A stretch of 64,000 nucleotides of DNA from Yamagishiella unicocca. Lineage: Eukaryota; Chlorophyta; Chlorophyceae; Chlamydomonadales; Volvocaceae. This document shows positions 1-11,821 of the stretch, in pieces; position 1 is the stretch's first letter, and each line of letters starts with the position of its first letter. A program made the translations under genes and the position numbers. Where the stretch lies: NCBI GenBank assembly GCA_003116995.1, contig BDSL01000002.1, positions 1,448,001 to 1,512,000 on the forward strand. Reading direction: 5' to 3'. The notes beneath the pieces are model-generated. The model ran no database searches, was not told the DNA's origin, and saw only the letters and a list, made by a program, of their open reading frames with translations.

Positions 1-448
1 TTAAATAGTACGGAACGTACGGGCGCTGGTTGGGTGGGTATGGTTTATTGTGTGTATGTGAGGCTAGCTCGTGGGGATCGGGCGGGATCGCGGCTTGCAG
101 GGCAGCGTGCGGGCCGCAGTAGCTGGAGGGGTTCGAGAGGAGGGCGATGGCGGCTTGGATGTCGTACCCGCTACTGTCCAGGTGCACAGGGGCTCAGGTG
201 TTGATCATCGGCGCCGGGCCGGCAGTAATTGTGTACCGGTACTTCTTGTGTCAAATTCGGACACTTCTTGTGTCAAAATCGGACAAGGTCGGGCGTGGAG
301 CTGTGACACGGCAGCAGCCTCTGTTCTCCCTGCTGAGGAGAGCGACGTGAAGGCGTGGCTCCTCCTGATTCCCGCACCCACATGACGTAACCCCTTGCTG
401 TACCTCCCAACCGCCTTTCCCCTGGCCGACCCTTGTTTCCATCCGCAG
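1..448. other. Region upstream of the first firm helicase exon
   Basis: No exon can be fixed here. A short reading QVLII at about 196-210, just after an AG, resembles the start of the PIF1 motif II strand (VLIIDEISM), but the next residues read GAGP instead of DEIS. No GxGKT/S Walker A reading was seen on the + strand. The missing exons may lie before position 1, or this part of the gene may be damaged. The stretch also contains a 22 bp tandem repeat (241-284). Confidence 0.4.
241..284. repeat. 22 bp direct tandem repeat, two copies
   Basis: Two adjacent 22 bp copies (241-262 and 263-284) differ at one base. Each starts ACTTCTTGTGTCAAA and ends TCGGAC. The join contains GACAC-TTCTT-GTGTC, a small inverted repeat. 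It sits between the QVLII reading and the first firm helicase exon, where the DEIS-encoding exon would be expected. Confidence 0.8.
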
Positions 449-3400
449 AAGGACATAGCCAAGTACGTGGCCAGGTTCGAAAAGCCCTTCGGTGGGCTGC
501 AGCTCATCCTGAGTGGGGACTTCTTCCAGTTGAGTCATCCCGGCTGCCGCCCCACGCAAGCAAGCGGCATCCGGGCATCGCATCTCCCGGCCCCTCTCTA
601 TTATCAGCCTCGCGCGCCGAAATGATTGCACTGCGGTGACCGTACCCCTGCTGGCACTCCCCTCCTTGCACTCCCCTCCTCGCACTCCCCTCCTTGCACT
701 CCCCTCCTCGCACTCCCCTCCTCGCACTCCCCTCCTCGCACTCCCCTCCTTGCACTCCCCTCCTCGCACTCCCCTCCTCGCACTCCCCTCCTCGCACTCC
801 CCTCCTTGCACTCCCCTCCTTGCACTCCCCTCCTTGCACTCCCCTCAGTGCAACCCCACACCCAGCGCCTGGGAAATACCCGAGTACCTGACGACCCGCA
901 GCTGGCCCCCTTTCCGCACGCGCCTGCTTCAGAACCCCCATCACTTGACCCCAACCCATGTCGACGCTGTCGCCAAGCGCCGCTGCTATTGCCAACCCCA
1001 ACCCACCCGTGCACCCACCGACCACCATCAGGCTTGCTCCCATTGAAAACAAGGTCATGCACAGCGCCACGCAAGTCGGCGCGCCGCAGCTCGGCCAGGC
1101 GAAGGCAGGGGACCAGCCCTTCCGCAACCGGGGCTTCATGTTCCAGGTGCGCGGAGTGAACGAGGGGGCCAATGGCGAAGCAGCCGTACACCGCAGTAGT
1201 TTGTAGCTCGCGCTTTGCCTCGTTGGCGCGACTCGCCTGTGTTGAAGCCGTCGGGGTCAGAAGATGGACTGATGGGATGGGCGCAGCGGCGGAACGGGCG
1301 ATGCAGGGGACGACGATGGTCGCCTGGCAGGGGCCGCTCCGAGGCCCATGCCTACGACACGAAAGGCGGGCCTCTGCTGCAGCTACTGCGACTGATGGAG
1401 TACGCTACTAAAGCCGCTGCTACTGCCGCTTCCAGGCTCCCGTCTACCACTACGGCGGCTTCTGTCTGGTTGAGCTCACTGAGGTATGGCTGGGGGGTGG
1501 CGAGGAGGCCCGGGGCCCGGGCGAAACGGAGGAGAAAGGAAACCCGTGGAAATTGCATAGGAGAACGTGAAGAGGGTCCTCCTGTGGGGGCCGGGTGGAG
1601 TGAGGAAAGAGACGGCCGGGTTGGGTGATGGCTGGGCGCGACCGAGCGAGGTAGCGGAGGACCGGGTGCTATGGGAAGAAAAGGCAGGAAGCAGTTATCC
1701 GAGCCGAGGTGGGGGACCAAAGGCCTCACCAAGCGGCAAGCGTGGAACCTCCGACACCAGTGAATGCCCGCAATGAATGGAGCCCAGGGGTAAGATCTTC
1801 TTGAGGGCAGGCGCTGTTTTTTCGCCCTCTCCCTCCGTCCTTCCTGACACGATATCCCTTTCCCTGCCCTCGCCTACAACCCTACCTCGCATCTTGTCCC
1901 CCTCCTCCACCGCCCGCTGCAGGTGTTCCGGCAGGACGAGCAGGCTTTCAAGGAGCTGCTCAACGCCATCCGCTGCGGCAGCGACGCCGAGTGCAACGCC
2001 GCCAAGGCGCAGCTGCGCAGCCTGTGCGCCCGTGAGCTGGACTGCTCGGACGGCATCAAGCCCACGCGCCTCTTTGCTCGCAACGACCAGGTCCGGCAGC
2101 TCAACGAGGAGGAGCTCGCCGCGCTGCCCGGTGAAGAGGTGCGCACCGCACGCACAGTACACTCACAAAAAAGCTACGACATGCCGTGCGCGTTTCCTTG
2201 ACTGCACTATCGACCGACACCGAGGCCCGCTCTTCGCACAGACCTCCTCTTCCGGCCCTCCTCCTCCTACCCTCATCTTATCGCCCTCTTAATCCGTCTG
2301 TCTACTTAGGTAGCCTCATCAATGCTCCCTGCCCCCACAGGTGACGCTGGACGCAGCTGACGAGGTATACGTGACCTGTGAGCCGCCCAACCTCGTGTAC
2401 TCAGCGCTGGTGAAGGAGGGGCTGCTGACGGCAGAGGCGCTGGAGCTGCTGGAGGCGGACGGCCCTGGCCATGCACCAGAGCTTTTCCCGGACTTTGCCG
2501 CCTTCGTCCAACTTCACCATCACAGCGGCCAGGGGGGGACACTCACGGCCAAGGTAGGGCGCTGGTGTGTGTGCGTGTGTGTGTGCTGAAAATGCATCGT
2601 TAAGGCGTGAAACTCTCCCGAAAATGAGCAAACCGTGCGGCGAGGCGTACGCCAGATGGTGATGTGCGTGAATGTGCGGGTCGGAGGTCCGTAACCTGGG
2701 GTTATGTGCGGAAACCCGCAGGTGGACTGGGGGCGCGAAGAATCCTTTGCGACCCTGGCGCCGCCGGGGTGCAACCCAGTACCCAATACACAACTGGACT
2801 GCGGCACCGGCATTCGTGCACGACGCATGCGCAGGTTCTATTCAGAAAGGTCCCTGTCTTGCCACCTACGAGCCGTCCAGTGCAGAACCACCTCCCTCTA
2901 ACCAGCTCGCGTCCACCTCCTTCGGGCGGATAACGCCAGCGCCGGCCAGCTAGGCAGGCTACCCGACCCCGAACCTTTGGAAACCTGCCCGGCTCCCTTT
3001 CGCCGCCTGCCCTGCAGCTGGAGGCCCTGCCCCGCCCGGTGTCCAAGCGCGCAATGCAGCTGCGGTCGGAATGGCGCGTGAAGGCCGCCAGGCACATGCG
3101 GGACGTGGCGTCTGGCAGCGGGGGGCTGTTCAAGGACTGCCAGGCGGCACAGGAGGTAGAGCTCAAGGTACGACACACCCTCCTGCTGCAGCTGCTGGTG
3201 CTGTGCAGCTGGTGCTGTGCAGCTGGTGTTGTGCAGCTGCTGTGACCGGTTGGCCAAGGGGCGCACCCCTGATGCCGGCGGCTACCGCTATGTGTTTCCT
3301 TCTTGCTGCCCACCTACACCCGTCCACCTACAGCCGCAACCGGCCGACCCACACGCCGCTTTTCCTCCTTCCTTCCCTCCTTCCTTCCTGCCTTCGTTCC

Positions 3401-5654
3401 CCGGGCGCACCCGGTGGCGGCGCAGGAGGGCGCGCAGGTGATGCTCGTGTGGAACATGGACCTCAAGTCCAACCTCGCCAACGGCAGCCGCGGGGTGGTG
3501 GTGGGCTTCCAGCGCGCGGACGATTCGGCGGAGCAGCAGTGCATGGCGCTGGCGAAGAAGATGGAGATGGCGGGGACGGAAGTGCGCGCGTGAGTGAGGG
3601 TGAGGGTATGTGTGGGTGGGCAGCGGGGAGGAGTGGGTGGGTGGGTCCCGAACCCGGTTGCTTGTCCCGGACCCGCGTGCTGCGCCTCAATCCCGTGTGC
3701 GGCCCCCGATCCTCTGGCGCAGGTGGTTCCGGAGCAACGACCTGCTGCCCATTGTGAGGTTCACCAACGGAGAGACCGTGGCCGTGCGGCCCGCCATCTA
3801 CACAACCAACGTCCCGGGCTACGGCGTGTGTATCCGGGTTCAGGTGAGGGAGCTGGGGGAACGGCGGGAAAGATAATGGAGCCACATATTGCGGGTTGGC
3901 TGCCACCGGACAGGGCGGAGGGGCGGGTCGAGGTGGCGCCCCACTGCCGTACCCAGGGACCTGGGTGACGCCAACCCGGAGCGCACAGCTGTCACCCTGG
4001 GGAATTGCTTGCCCTTTGCAACACCGCGGCCACCTCCCGTGACCCCCCACCCGCCGCCCGGGTCCTGTAACCGGTGTCTTCCTCGCACATCCCCCGCCTC
4101 CGCTCCGTCTACTCGCCTCCCGTCTCTTCTGGACCGCCATCTTCACCGCCTTGGTTTGTCGGCCGTGTATTCGCGGATTCTCTTTAACCCCCCCCGGGCC
4201 ACACCCTGCCCACCCACACGCACCCGCGAGCCGCAGATGCCGCTCAAGCTGGCGTGGGCTATCACGGTGCATAAGGCGCAGGGCATGACACTGGACAAGG
4301 TGCGGGGGGGGGAGTCTTACACGTTGGCGGGTGCCACGGTCGTATTTGGGGCGGGCGGGGGCCTTATACGAGGGAAACCAGTACGTACGTTTGTGGGGGC
4401 CGCGTACTTTTTCTGTTGGGCGTGCGCATGTGCGGTTGGCGGAAGGTGACGTGTCAAGCATGAGCCGCAGAGGCCCGTGACGAGGGGTGGCGGTGCGTGT
4501 TTGCAGGTCGCCTTGGATCGCTGCGTGGCCAGCACTGGCAGGGGGCGGGAGAAGAAGCGGGTTTCGGTGCCGAGAGGCGCATCGAATCAGCGCTGCAGGG
4601 ACGGCACTGCGCATGTATGGCATCCCCTCTGTTCCGCTCTTTGCGACCTACGCCCGAAACATGCCACCCCACCTCGCTCCCCACGCGGAACCCCGCCAGG
4701 TGGTGGTTGATCTGCACAACTTCTTCGGCCACGGCATGCTGTACACGGCCCTCAGCCGGGCGCGAGGGCTGGGGGGCCTGCAAATCCTCCGCGACTGCAG
4801 CCGCCGGGTAAGGCAGGGGCAGCTGCAGGGGGCCCCAGGCTGGCGGCGACAAGAATCCTGCAGACCCGCTGTCGTTGGATTTTTGGGAAGTCGGGCTACC
4901 ATCCTGCCTGCCATTCCCCGCCACTGGCAGTCCTGTTGTTAGGTTCTTGCTTGCCGAGGTCCAGATGCAACGGAATCCGAACTACCCCCCGCCCACTTCT
5001 TCGCCCCATCCACCCCTCGCTGGACCCTTCGATCAGATTGACCCGCGGGTAATGCAGTGGTGGCAGGAGCACCAGGCCGGCCGCCTCTACCTCAATAAGC
5101 AGACCATGCCCCCCGAGTTCCCGTGGTGCTGGCTGGATCAGCGGCAGCCCATCGTCAGCAAGCCCGACAACCCACAAGCGCGCATTTGGTTCGAACAGGG
5201 TCCCGAGCAGTTTTTTGCATGGCAGGGCGCGCAGCAGCAGCAACTGGCAGGGGCAGTTGCGCCAAAGGAGCGGCAACATGAGCAGGACGCGCAGGGGACC
5301 CAGTTGCTGCAGCCAGGGCCGCTGCAGGTGAAATCGCTGCAGCCAGGGCCCGAGCAGGGGCAAGTCGCCTCCAGGGGCGGTGCCGATATCGCCAGCAGCA
5401 CCGGCGGCACCGACAGCACCAGCAGTATGGGAGACAACACCAGCAGTACGGGAGGCAACACCAGCTTGCGCCAGCGGCGCTGGCAGGCAGCCATAGCCGC
5501 GCAGGCCCGGCTGCAGGAGTTGTACGACCGGCGGGGGGCTGTGCGGAAGGCAGACCTGCTAGAGCCGCTGGGGGTGCTGAGACAGCTCGCGCAGGAACTC
5601 GCGGTCGAGGCGGACGATGATGATGATGATGAGGCGGATGGGGTGGTCGGATAG
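449..5654 (+). CDS. PIF1-family DNA helicase, 3' part of gene (11 exons)
   Basis: This is a superfamily 1B 5'-to-3' DNA helicase of the PIF1/RRM3 group, which unwinds forked DNA, RNA-DNA hybrids and G-quadruplexes in nucleus or organelles. Exons join(449..528, 1032..1146, 1436..1483, 1923..2138, 2341..2553, 3018..3167, 3426..3589, 3723..3843, 4237..4299, 4700..4807, 4959..5654) keep frame and give 657 residues. Seen in order: PFGGLQLILSGDFFQL (motif III, residues 13-28), then APIEN across the first splice; GFMFQ-APVY; VFRQDEQAF (motif IV region, from residue 82); WAITVHKAQGMTLD (motif V, 370-390); LYTALSRAR (motif VI, 404-412). The C-terminal tail of about 230 residues is Q-rich, with an acidic run before the stop. 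The acceptor of the last exon is weak (4959 or 4965, same frame). Motifs I and II are absent from the window, so it is either truncated by the window edge or a damaged copy. A Helitron-derived helicase is possible, but no Rep domain is seen. Confidence 0.85.
661..842. repeat. 14 bp minisatellite in a helicase intron
   Basis: Thirteen exact-length units of CCTCCTTGCACTCC or CCTCCTCGCACTCC (one T/C difference) run without gaps, with diverged half-units on both sides. It lies in the intron 529-1031 of the helicase gene. The strong purine/pyrimidine strand bias creates long spurious repeat-protein ORFs on both strands. Confidence 0.95.
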
Positions 5655-6896
5655 GCGCTAGACAGTGGGTAGCTGGGGCCACAGGGGCGTTCCCTGGGAG
5701 GGGCTATGAGGAAAACCGTGTACGGCTGGGAGAGGGCTGGGCGGCAGGACGCGATTGCGGTCGCAATGCGGGTATACAATTTTCCGGGTTTACAGTTTGG
5801 CAGGTGGCTTTCGAGGCCAAGCCCTGCGGCAGCTGTGTCCTGGTTTTGGGATCGAGTAAATTTCCACTGTTCGGTTGCTGAAATGACGGGGCAGGATGGG
5901 GTAGTCTTCGGGTCTGGCGGGGGGAGGGGCCGCCCGGCGCCCGCCAGGTAGTGGTACTTGTTACAGTAGGCCCCAGACCAGAAGGTAGAGCCAGGTGTCT
6001 CTCGACGTGCGCTGCATGGGGCGCGCTGCACTGCCATGCGACACTTGGCCCACGTGATGTAGTAAGGAGGTACCGGTACCGTCTGAAGCTGGGTGCCTGA
6101 TTCGCCTGTGGCCTGGGTGCTTGGCAAGGCGGCGGGGCTGCTGGGCCGTCACATGTCGGCGGGTCAGCGTCCCAGCAGGCGGGGCTTCCTTGGATGTCGT
6201 TGCCCGTCGCCGTATGCCATGATTGGGGAGCAGGAACACAGCACAGTGTCCGACAGATAAGACCCCGGTACAGATGCCGGCTAGGATCGTAGATCTTTGC
6301 TCGCTACGCAGACGAATGCAAGAATGCGAACACAACAATTGATGCGGCGGTGTGACGCAACCGCCATGCGGCTCTCCGAGGTCCGAGCCGTGCTGCTGGC
6401 GGCTGCTGGTTCTGAGTGGGTCGCCCGGGGTTCTGCGGCCGGGTGAGGCGTATGTCCGAGCGTCGGGAGTCTCAAGTGGGGGCGACCCACGTCCTTTTTA
6501 ACCAGAACGGCGCCACAGCGAGGTATCCTGCAGCTTGACCCGCCAGTTGGGCCATTCTGACCTCTTCCTCGCTCCTCTCCTGCATCAGCAGCCACTAGAT
6601 TAAAGATCCAATAACCCTCTTAAAATCTCTCCCTCACCTGCGCGGAACCGGCAGACGGGCAGAGGCGGAGGGGTTACGTACATACATCGCGACTCTTGGC
6701 TAAGGATAAGCCGCCACAGTGCTGGCAGCAGCCAGAAGCATGGGGTTCGGCTTCTGCTCAACCCTTCTCACCTGCTGAACCATCATCGAGCGACCAGCGG
6801 CATGTTCGGGCCTCCATCCCTCCCAGACCGGCATGCAGGCGCACCGCCTCCCCCAGCCCACAACACCGTAGATGACAACCGCTGCAGGCCTGCAGC
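5655..6896. other. Intergenic region between convergent helicase and PSTK genes
   Basis: About 1.2 kb between the helicase stop and the PSTK stop, presumably holding both 3' UTRs. No reading frame here looks like a gene. A GGTACCGGTACC palindrome lies near 6069-6080. No clear TGTAA polyadenylation signal was spotted for either gene. Confidence 0.5.
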
Positions 6897-8113
6897 CTAC
6901 GCCCCAGCTTCCCGCATGAACGCAGCCTCATGTTCCCGCAATCGCTCCAGGACTTGCTCCTCAGCGGCGGCGGCGGCGGCGCCGCCGCTGGTGCCCTCCC
7001 CGGGCAGCACCTGGAGCAGCTCCCGAGCCGCCTGCAGGAGCGCCCGCCGCCGCTCGTTCAGCTGCCGGGCAACCGCCCCCCTGTCCGGCCCCTCTGCCGC
7101 AGCCACTGCGTCGCTCAGTGCCCGCCGCGACCTCAGATCTAACGCGTGCAGGCAGCTGGCGGCGTTGGCCGCCCGGCCCTCCTCCCGCTGCCGCCGCAGC
7201 TCCTCCTCACTGGGCGGAGGGGGCGGTGGCGGGCCCCAGATGCCCCACAGCTCCCTGCAGAGCTCCGCCACCGCCTCCCCATGCTGCTGCTGCTGCTGCT
7301 GCGGACCCTGGTCCTGCTGTGGCTGCTGCTGCTGTGACTGCGACCACGGCTGCCCATCTTCGGCCGGAGTCGGCTCACCGCAGCACTCCGCGGCCGCAGA
7401 CAGTGAGCAGGTCTCCCAGGCGAAGCGGTCCGGCTGCGGCGGCTCCAGCGCCTCCGCCATCCGAATCAGCGCGTCTGTCGGCACCACCGCCACTCCGCTG
7501 CGGCGCTGGTTCCGGTCCAGCGCCTCCTGCAAGCTGCACGGCACGTAGAGCTGCAGGAAGGCGGCGCCATGGTCCCGAGCCGCCTGGAATAACTCGTGGC
7601 GCATGCTGGCAGCGGGCACGGAGCGCGGGGGTGAGGATGCAGCAGGTGCGTTGGATGGGAGGGCAGGGAGGAGGTGGAGGGGTTCTGCAACTGATGTTTG
7701 CGTACGTGTTGAAAGTCATGCAGTGCCCGGCCTGGTCCTGTTCCACCGTCATCAGTCGGGCCCGTGGCGCGTGAGGTCGGTTACCTGCGCAAGTGATGGT
7801 TGTCATCGGCGATGATAAGCGTGTGCGTCTCATCGCCTTGCGGACGAGGCTGCTGCAGCAAATGTAGCAGGTGGTCAAGGGCCGCTCGCCGGCTGCGTTG
7901 CCAGGCCTCAGGGATGAACTGGCCGACAGCCAGTTCGGGATGAAGCCAGTCGTCAAACGTGACGATTTCGAGGCGGCAGCGGGGCCCCGACGGCACCAAT
8001 CGACCGCAGCTATGATTCACATAATCGCGAATGCATTTCACGAGCGTTGTCTTTCCGCTGCCTGGCAGGCCGCAAAGGACGAGGAGCGCGCATTTTGCGC
8101 AGCGGTCTTCCAT
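6897..8113 (-). CDS. PSTK: L-seryl-tRNA(Sec) kinase (PSTK)
   Basis: PSTK phosphorylates Ser-tRNA(Sec) with ATP to O-phosphoseryl-tRNA(Sec), which SepSecS then converts to Sec-tRNA(Sec), in the cytosol. Exons complement(join(6897..7605, 7785..8113)) give 345 residues, the usual size. The intron has GTAACC at the donor and TGCCAG at the acceptor; splicing joins DDNHHLR to SMRHEL and rebuilds the DDNxxxRSMR signature of the PSTK/KTI12 P-loop kinases. The P-loop GLPGSGKTT is at residues 15-23. The second exon continues with FLQLYVPCSLQEALDRNQRR, a typical kinase lid region. A Q-rich insertion (about 7270-7345, CTG/CAG repeats) interrupts the C-terminal domain. KTI12 is the nearest alternative family; length and the RSMR context favour PSTK. 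It implies a selenoprotein-making host. The start is the first ATG, close before the P-loop. Confidence 0.88.
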
Positions 8114-9769
8114 GAAGGCTTTGGAGCCGGCGCTGAAAATTCATGCACTGCGTCAACGCAAACTGACCGTTGCGCACATCTGGAATACCAGAGTGGTTGT
8201 GAGTAGGACGCACGTAGGTAGTGAGACTTGCTCAGGATGCCGAAGTACTGGCCTTAATACAGCCGTATCGGCAAGCGTTACATATCCAGAGCGATCGGTC
8301 GGCCAAACTCAGTCAAAACCACCTCAGATCCAGGACTTGACTCATCAGTAACAGGGTTGTCGTATATCCTAAGCTAGCGGTTGGGCCGGACGACGAGGGA
8401 CGACGTTGCCGTTGTTATTAGCGCGCTCCGAGTGAAGCAGTCCACTACAATGGTCCGTAAGGGTAGCCAGCGCCCCGCAGTCTGGGGCGCGGCCGTGCCG
8501 GACGCGGTATCGGAAGCGTTGAGCTCTTTGAGCGGCCTGGCGTTACAACGGCGTCCTAGCTCTTTGAGTGGCCTGCCGCATAGGGGCACTCAAATCCGCG
8601 GTACCTTGGAACACTGCCAAGCAGACGAAACGCACATCTCACAAGCAACGCTACCCTCTCATAGCCACGGGCCTGAACAAAGGCGCGGCATCCAAACTGA
8701 AACAAGCGACGAAACGCGACCATGGTCACCCACGCTCATCTCCTCGTACGAGGCTGGCACACCCCTGAACACACAAATGATACATACAACAGGCAATAGT
8801 GCTACGTCTAGTGCTATACATTCGAGTAACAGCATGTCAACAAGCAGCGGCGGACAGCACAATCAGCACGCAGCAGCGGACGGCATCGTCGGGCAGGAGC
8901 CATCCATAATAAAAGAATGAAGGGTCGGCCCCGCCCGGATGCAATTGCGATCGGAGGCGGAGGCGGTGGCCTCTTGTGCGTTCCCTGGAGCGACAAGTAA
9001 ACACTCCACTGTCCGGTTTGGATACATACGTCCAAACACTTGAAGGGATATGCGCACCCTTTGATGTGGTGCGCATGCTCTATCGTATATGGTACACGCC
9101 AAGTCCCAAAGATGCCTCACTGAACAACCCACCGTGTACACGTGTAACCGCACGTGCACCCCAAGCACCTTACAGTCTAGACAAGTCAATGGCCAGCGTA
9201 GCAGCATCAGCCGCCACGGGCTTGCGGCAGTTGCAACACGTGGGAGGCGCCCCCCGGCCCTTCATTGCAACCCAATCCATCGTCGGCTGTTGCGGGGTCC
9301 ATCACACCGCGCCCCCCGTGCGCCGTCGACGAACGCAGACAGCACCAACATGTGGTCTTGGCGAGGGTAAGCCGGCCTGCCGGCTCCATGTGCTGCCGTC
9401 CCGCACCCGCGGGCGACCGCGGGCGCACCCCCTGCTTGCAGACGACCCTCTTCACCCCTCTTTTGCTCACAAAGCAACCCGCTGCAAACGACACGGCCGC
9501 GATATCAATGGGCATCTCTTCGTGCTCCCCACGCTCTTCGGCTTGATCAGCAACCCCCTCATTGCCTTGATCATGAACCCTCGTTTGGCTTGGTCAGCGA
9601 CCCCGTCTTGGACTTTGGTATCCCAACTCACGTCGACCACCAGCAGCTCCCTTGCCTCGATCCAATCAGCCCTCACCTCTCCGGCTGCTGCAGCCGGGCG
9701 TCTAGCGCCGTACAGGGGCGGCCGGTGGAAGATCGGGTTCAGGTCGCCAGCCCCACCAGTGAGGCCGCC
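8114..9769. other. Intergenic region between PSTK start and cupin gene 3' end
   Basis: About 1.65 kb that should hold the PSTK promoter and the cupin 3' UTR. A TGTAA motif (the volvocine polyadenylation signal) lies on the - strand at 9174-9170, about 600 bases past the cupin stop, a plausible UTR length for this group. An 18 bp direct repeat (AGCTCTTTGAGCGGCCTG, one mismatch) occurs at about 8521 and 8556. Open frames of 179 codons (8381-8920, +) and 265 codons (8976-9773, +) show no family motif and are not called. Confidence 0.45.
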
Positions 9770-11821
9770 TTAGCAATGGCGTGAGGTGAGGTTGCACAGG
9801 TCCTGCACCAAACAGTTGCGGTAGGCAGGCTGTTAGCGTCAACGGTTTTGCGCCGACGACAACATCGCCGCACGGGCTGCACGACACCCCAGCCCTCAAC
9901 TAACCACCCAACCCGCCCCATACCGCTCATTCCTGCGGCCCCGCCCCTACCCCCAACACACCCTTACCATCACCTGCCGGCCCGTAGGCCCACAACCCGC
10001 ACCCTACCCTACACGGGCTTCCTCCCTCAACTCCTCTTCATCCCCCGGCCTTAGCCCCGCACCCCACCCACCTCGTCATCCAGCCTGCCCACCGCCTCCC
10101 CCGACTTGACGTGCTCCACGAACGCCTCGTTGGGCGTCATGAGCTGCAAGCAGTAGAGCTTGGAGTCGGTGTTGTTGTCTATGCCGTGAACCGTCCGCGG
10201 CGGGAACACCACCACGTCGCCTGCGCGCACGGTGAAGCGCTGGCCGTTGCAGAAGGCGACACCCTCGCCGGCCAGCACGAAGAACAGCTCGTGCGCGGAT
10301 TTGTGGATGTGCAGCGGCGTGTGGTGGCCGGGCTCAAAGACCTCCACGCCGAAGGAGAGGGAGAGGCCCAGCTCGGAGGGGTCGAACACGAAGGCCTGGG
10401 GTACGCGGTGCAGAGGGGTTTCGAGGAAGACCCGTGCAGAGGGGCGGGTGTCAGGGCTACAGCACACAGGACTACACGGTCGTGTCACCTTGGGCCAGCT
10501 GGTGGCGGTCACTAAGGAATTTCGATTGCTGCAGGTTTAGCGGTCGCCCAAGTGGCTGTCGCAGGTTTTGCACCCTCCAGGTTCTGGTGCCAGGCTAGTC
10601 GACTAGGGGCCTGTCCGCCCGGTGCGCACAGAATACATACTACGCCGCAGTGGGCACATGCTCCAGCGCCCCGCCCCGCACAACCGCCCGCTGCGGCGAC
10701 CCACTGATCGGCCCCGTCCTCACCATCCTGTTGGTCTGGCGCGGGAAGCGGAAGGCCTTGAAGTCCTCCAGGGCGCGCTGCAGCAACACACAGCCCAACG
10801 GCGACGGCAGGCCGGTCCAAGCGGGAAGCGAGGCGTTGCTGAATTGTTCGACGGGCGCGGCGCTCCGGGCTGCTGCGGGTGCGTCGGCGTCGTCATGCTT
10901 CCCTCGCGACAGCGCGGACTTGAGCAACCGGATACCCCCGGCCGCGGGCGCCGCGGCGCTGTGCAACACCCGCCGTAGGAAGGGCACAACCGGGACTATG
11001 TTGTTGGACACGGTGCGGCCAGCAGCCGCTGCCGATGTGGGTTGCACCGTCGCGGGCTGAGCCCGGGTGGCTGCGGCGGCCACATGCCCCGTACTTTTGC
11101 TATCGCCCTCGTCTAGGGAGTCGGACTCCTGACCGTATAGCCGTGCTAAGGCTTTTGCCGCGCGCTGCTGGACGCCGCTGAGCATGTCCGCCGCCTCCTG
11201 GGGCGATAGCTCGCCGTCGAGGCCGCCCTCGCAGTCGTTGACCAGGACTTGCAGATCAGCGTGGCTGGGAGCTGGGGCCACCAAGGCGCCGGGAGGCAAC
11301 ATGAGAATGCTGGCTGGGAAATGGAACTTGAGCACCGCTGGCGGTTCGTCGGCGGAAATGGACCGCAGCTCTGTGGTGTTGTGCCACGCGACAAGGCTGT
11401 CACCCGCGTGCAGCATGCGGATTGTCCCATCTGCAGTGCTGACGATACCAGTGCCCGCAAGGACGTAAAGAATGTCGAGCATGCCCGAGCTGCGCGCCGC
11501 GTCGTCCATCACGGAAGTACCGGAAAAGGCGGCAGTATGGACAGATGCTGCGGACTCCGAATGCGAACGCTTCAAGGGATTTTTCCTGATGCATTCCAAG
11601 GATGCCCCGAAGGGAAGCCACGGGTGCGGCCCACTTCCAGGCCCGAGAAGCGGCACTAGGTGATGCTCGCCTTTGATGAATTTTGAACTGCCCGCCAGTG
11701 TGGCCACTATTGCGCCACCAAAAGGTAAGGTGCTCTGCGCCGTATTGGCGGCGGATACTTGGCTGCGCGTACGGGTGGGACGGGGGACGGTACGTGTTAA
11801 GCAGGCAGGCCAACGGCACAC
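9770..11821 (-). CDS. Two-domain cupin (RmlC-like) protein
   Basis: Exons complement(join(9770..9802, 10072..10395, 10724..11821)) give 484 residues; all introns are phase 0. The C-terminal cupin is intact: motif 1 runs from G389 to G409 with H395, H397 and E402 as metal ligands, and motif 2 has GDVVVFPP followed by H436 and N440. The N-terminal half (about residues 30-190) has beta-rich cupin-like text (LDILYVLAGTG, HAGDSLVAW) but lacks the HxH ligands, so it looks like a degenerate first cupin. An Ala/Ser-rich linker of about 130 residues separates them. The splice RFPRQTNRM to AFVFDP and the 11-codon last exon DLCNLTSRHC were chosen because they restore the order expected in this bicupin family (GRLDDE followed by DLC). 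The N-terminus is rich in R, T and S and could be a transit peptide; the start is uncertain. Substrate unknown. Confidence 0.72.

Noticed and set aside
147..350. VLIIGAGPA as an FAD/NAD-binding motif
   Set aside because: The frame is only 67 codons, no Rossmann sequence follows, and the VLII part is better explained as a possible helicase remnant.
251..1191. - strand ORFs with GGECEEGSARRGV repeats
   Set aside because: They translate the 14 bp minisatellite, which is open in several frames and lies in a helicase intron.
8381..8920. 179-codon + strand ORF rich in Ser/Thr/Gln, head to head with PSTK
   Set aside because: No recognisable domain or repeat and no splice or codon evidence; kept only as an open frame in intergenic DNA.
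8976..9773. 265-codon + strand ORF
   Set aside because: It is antisense to the probable cupin 3' UTR and reads as low-information Pro/Arg/Ser sequence.
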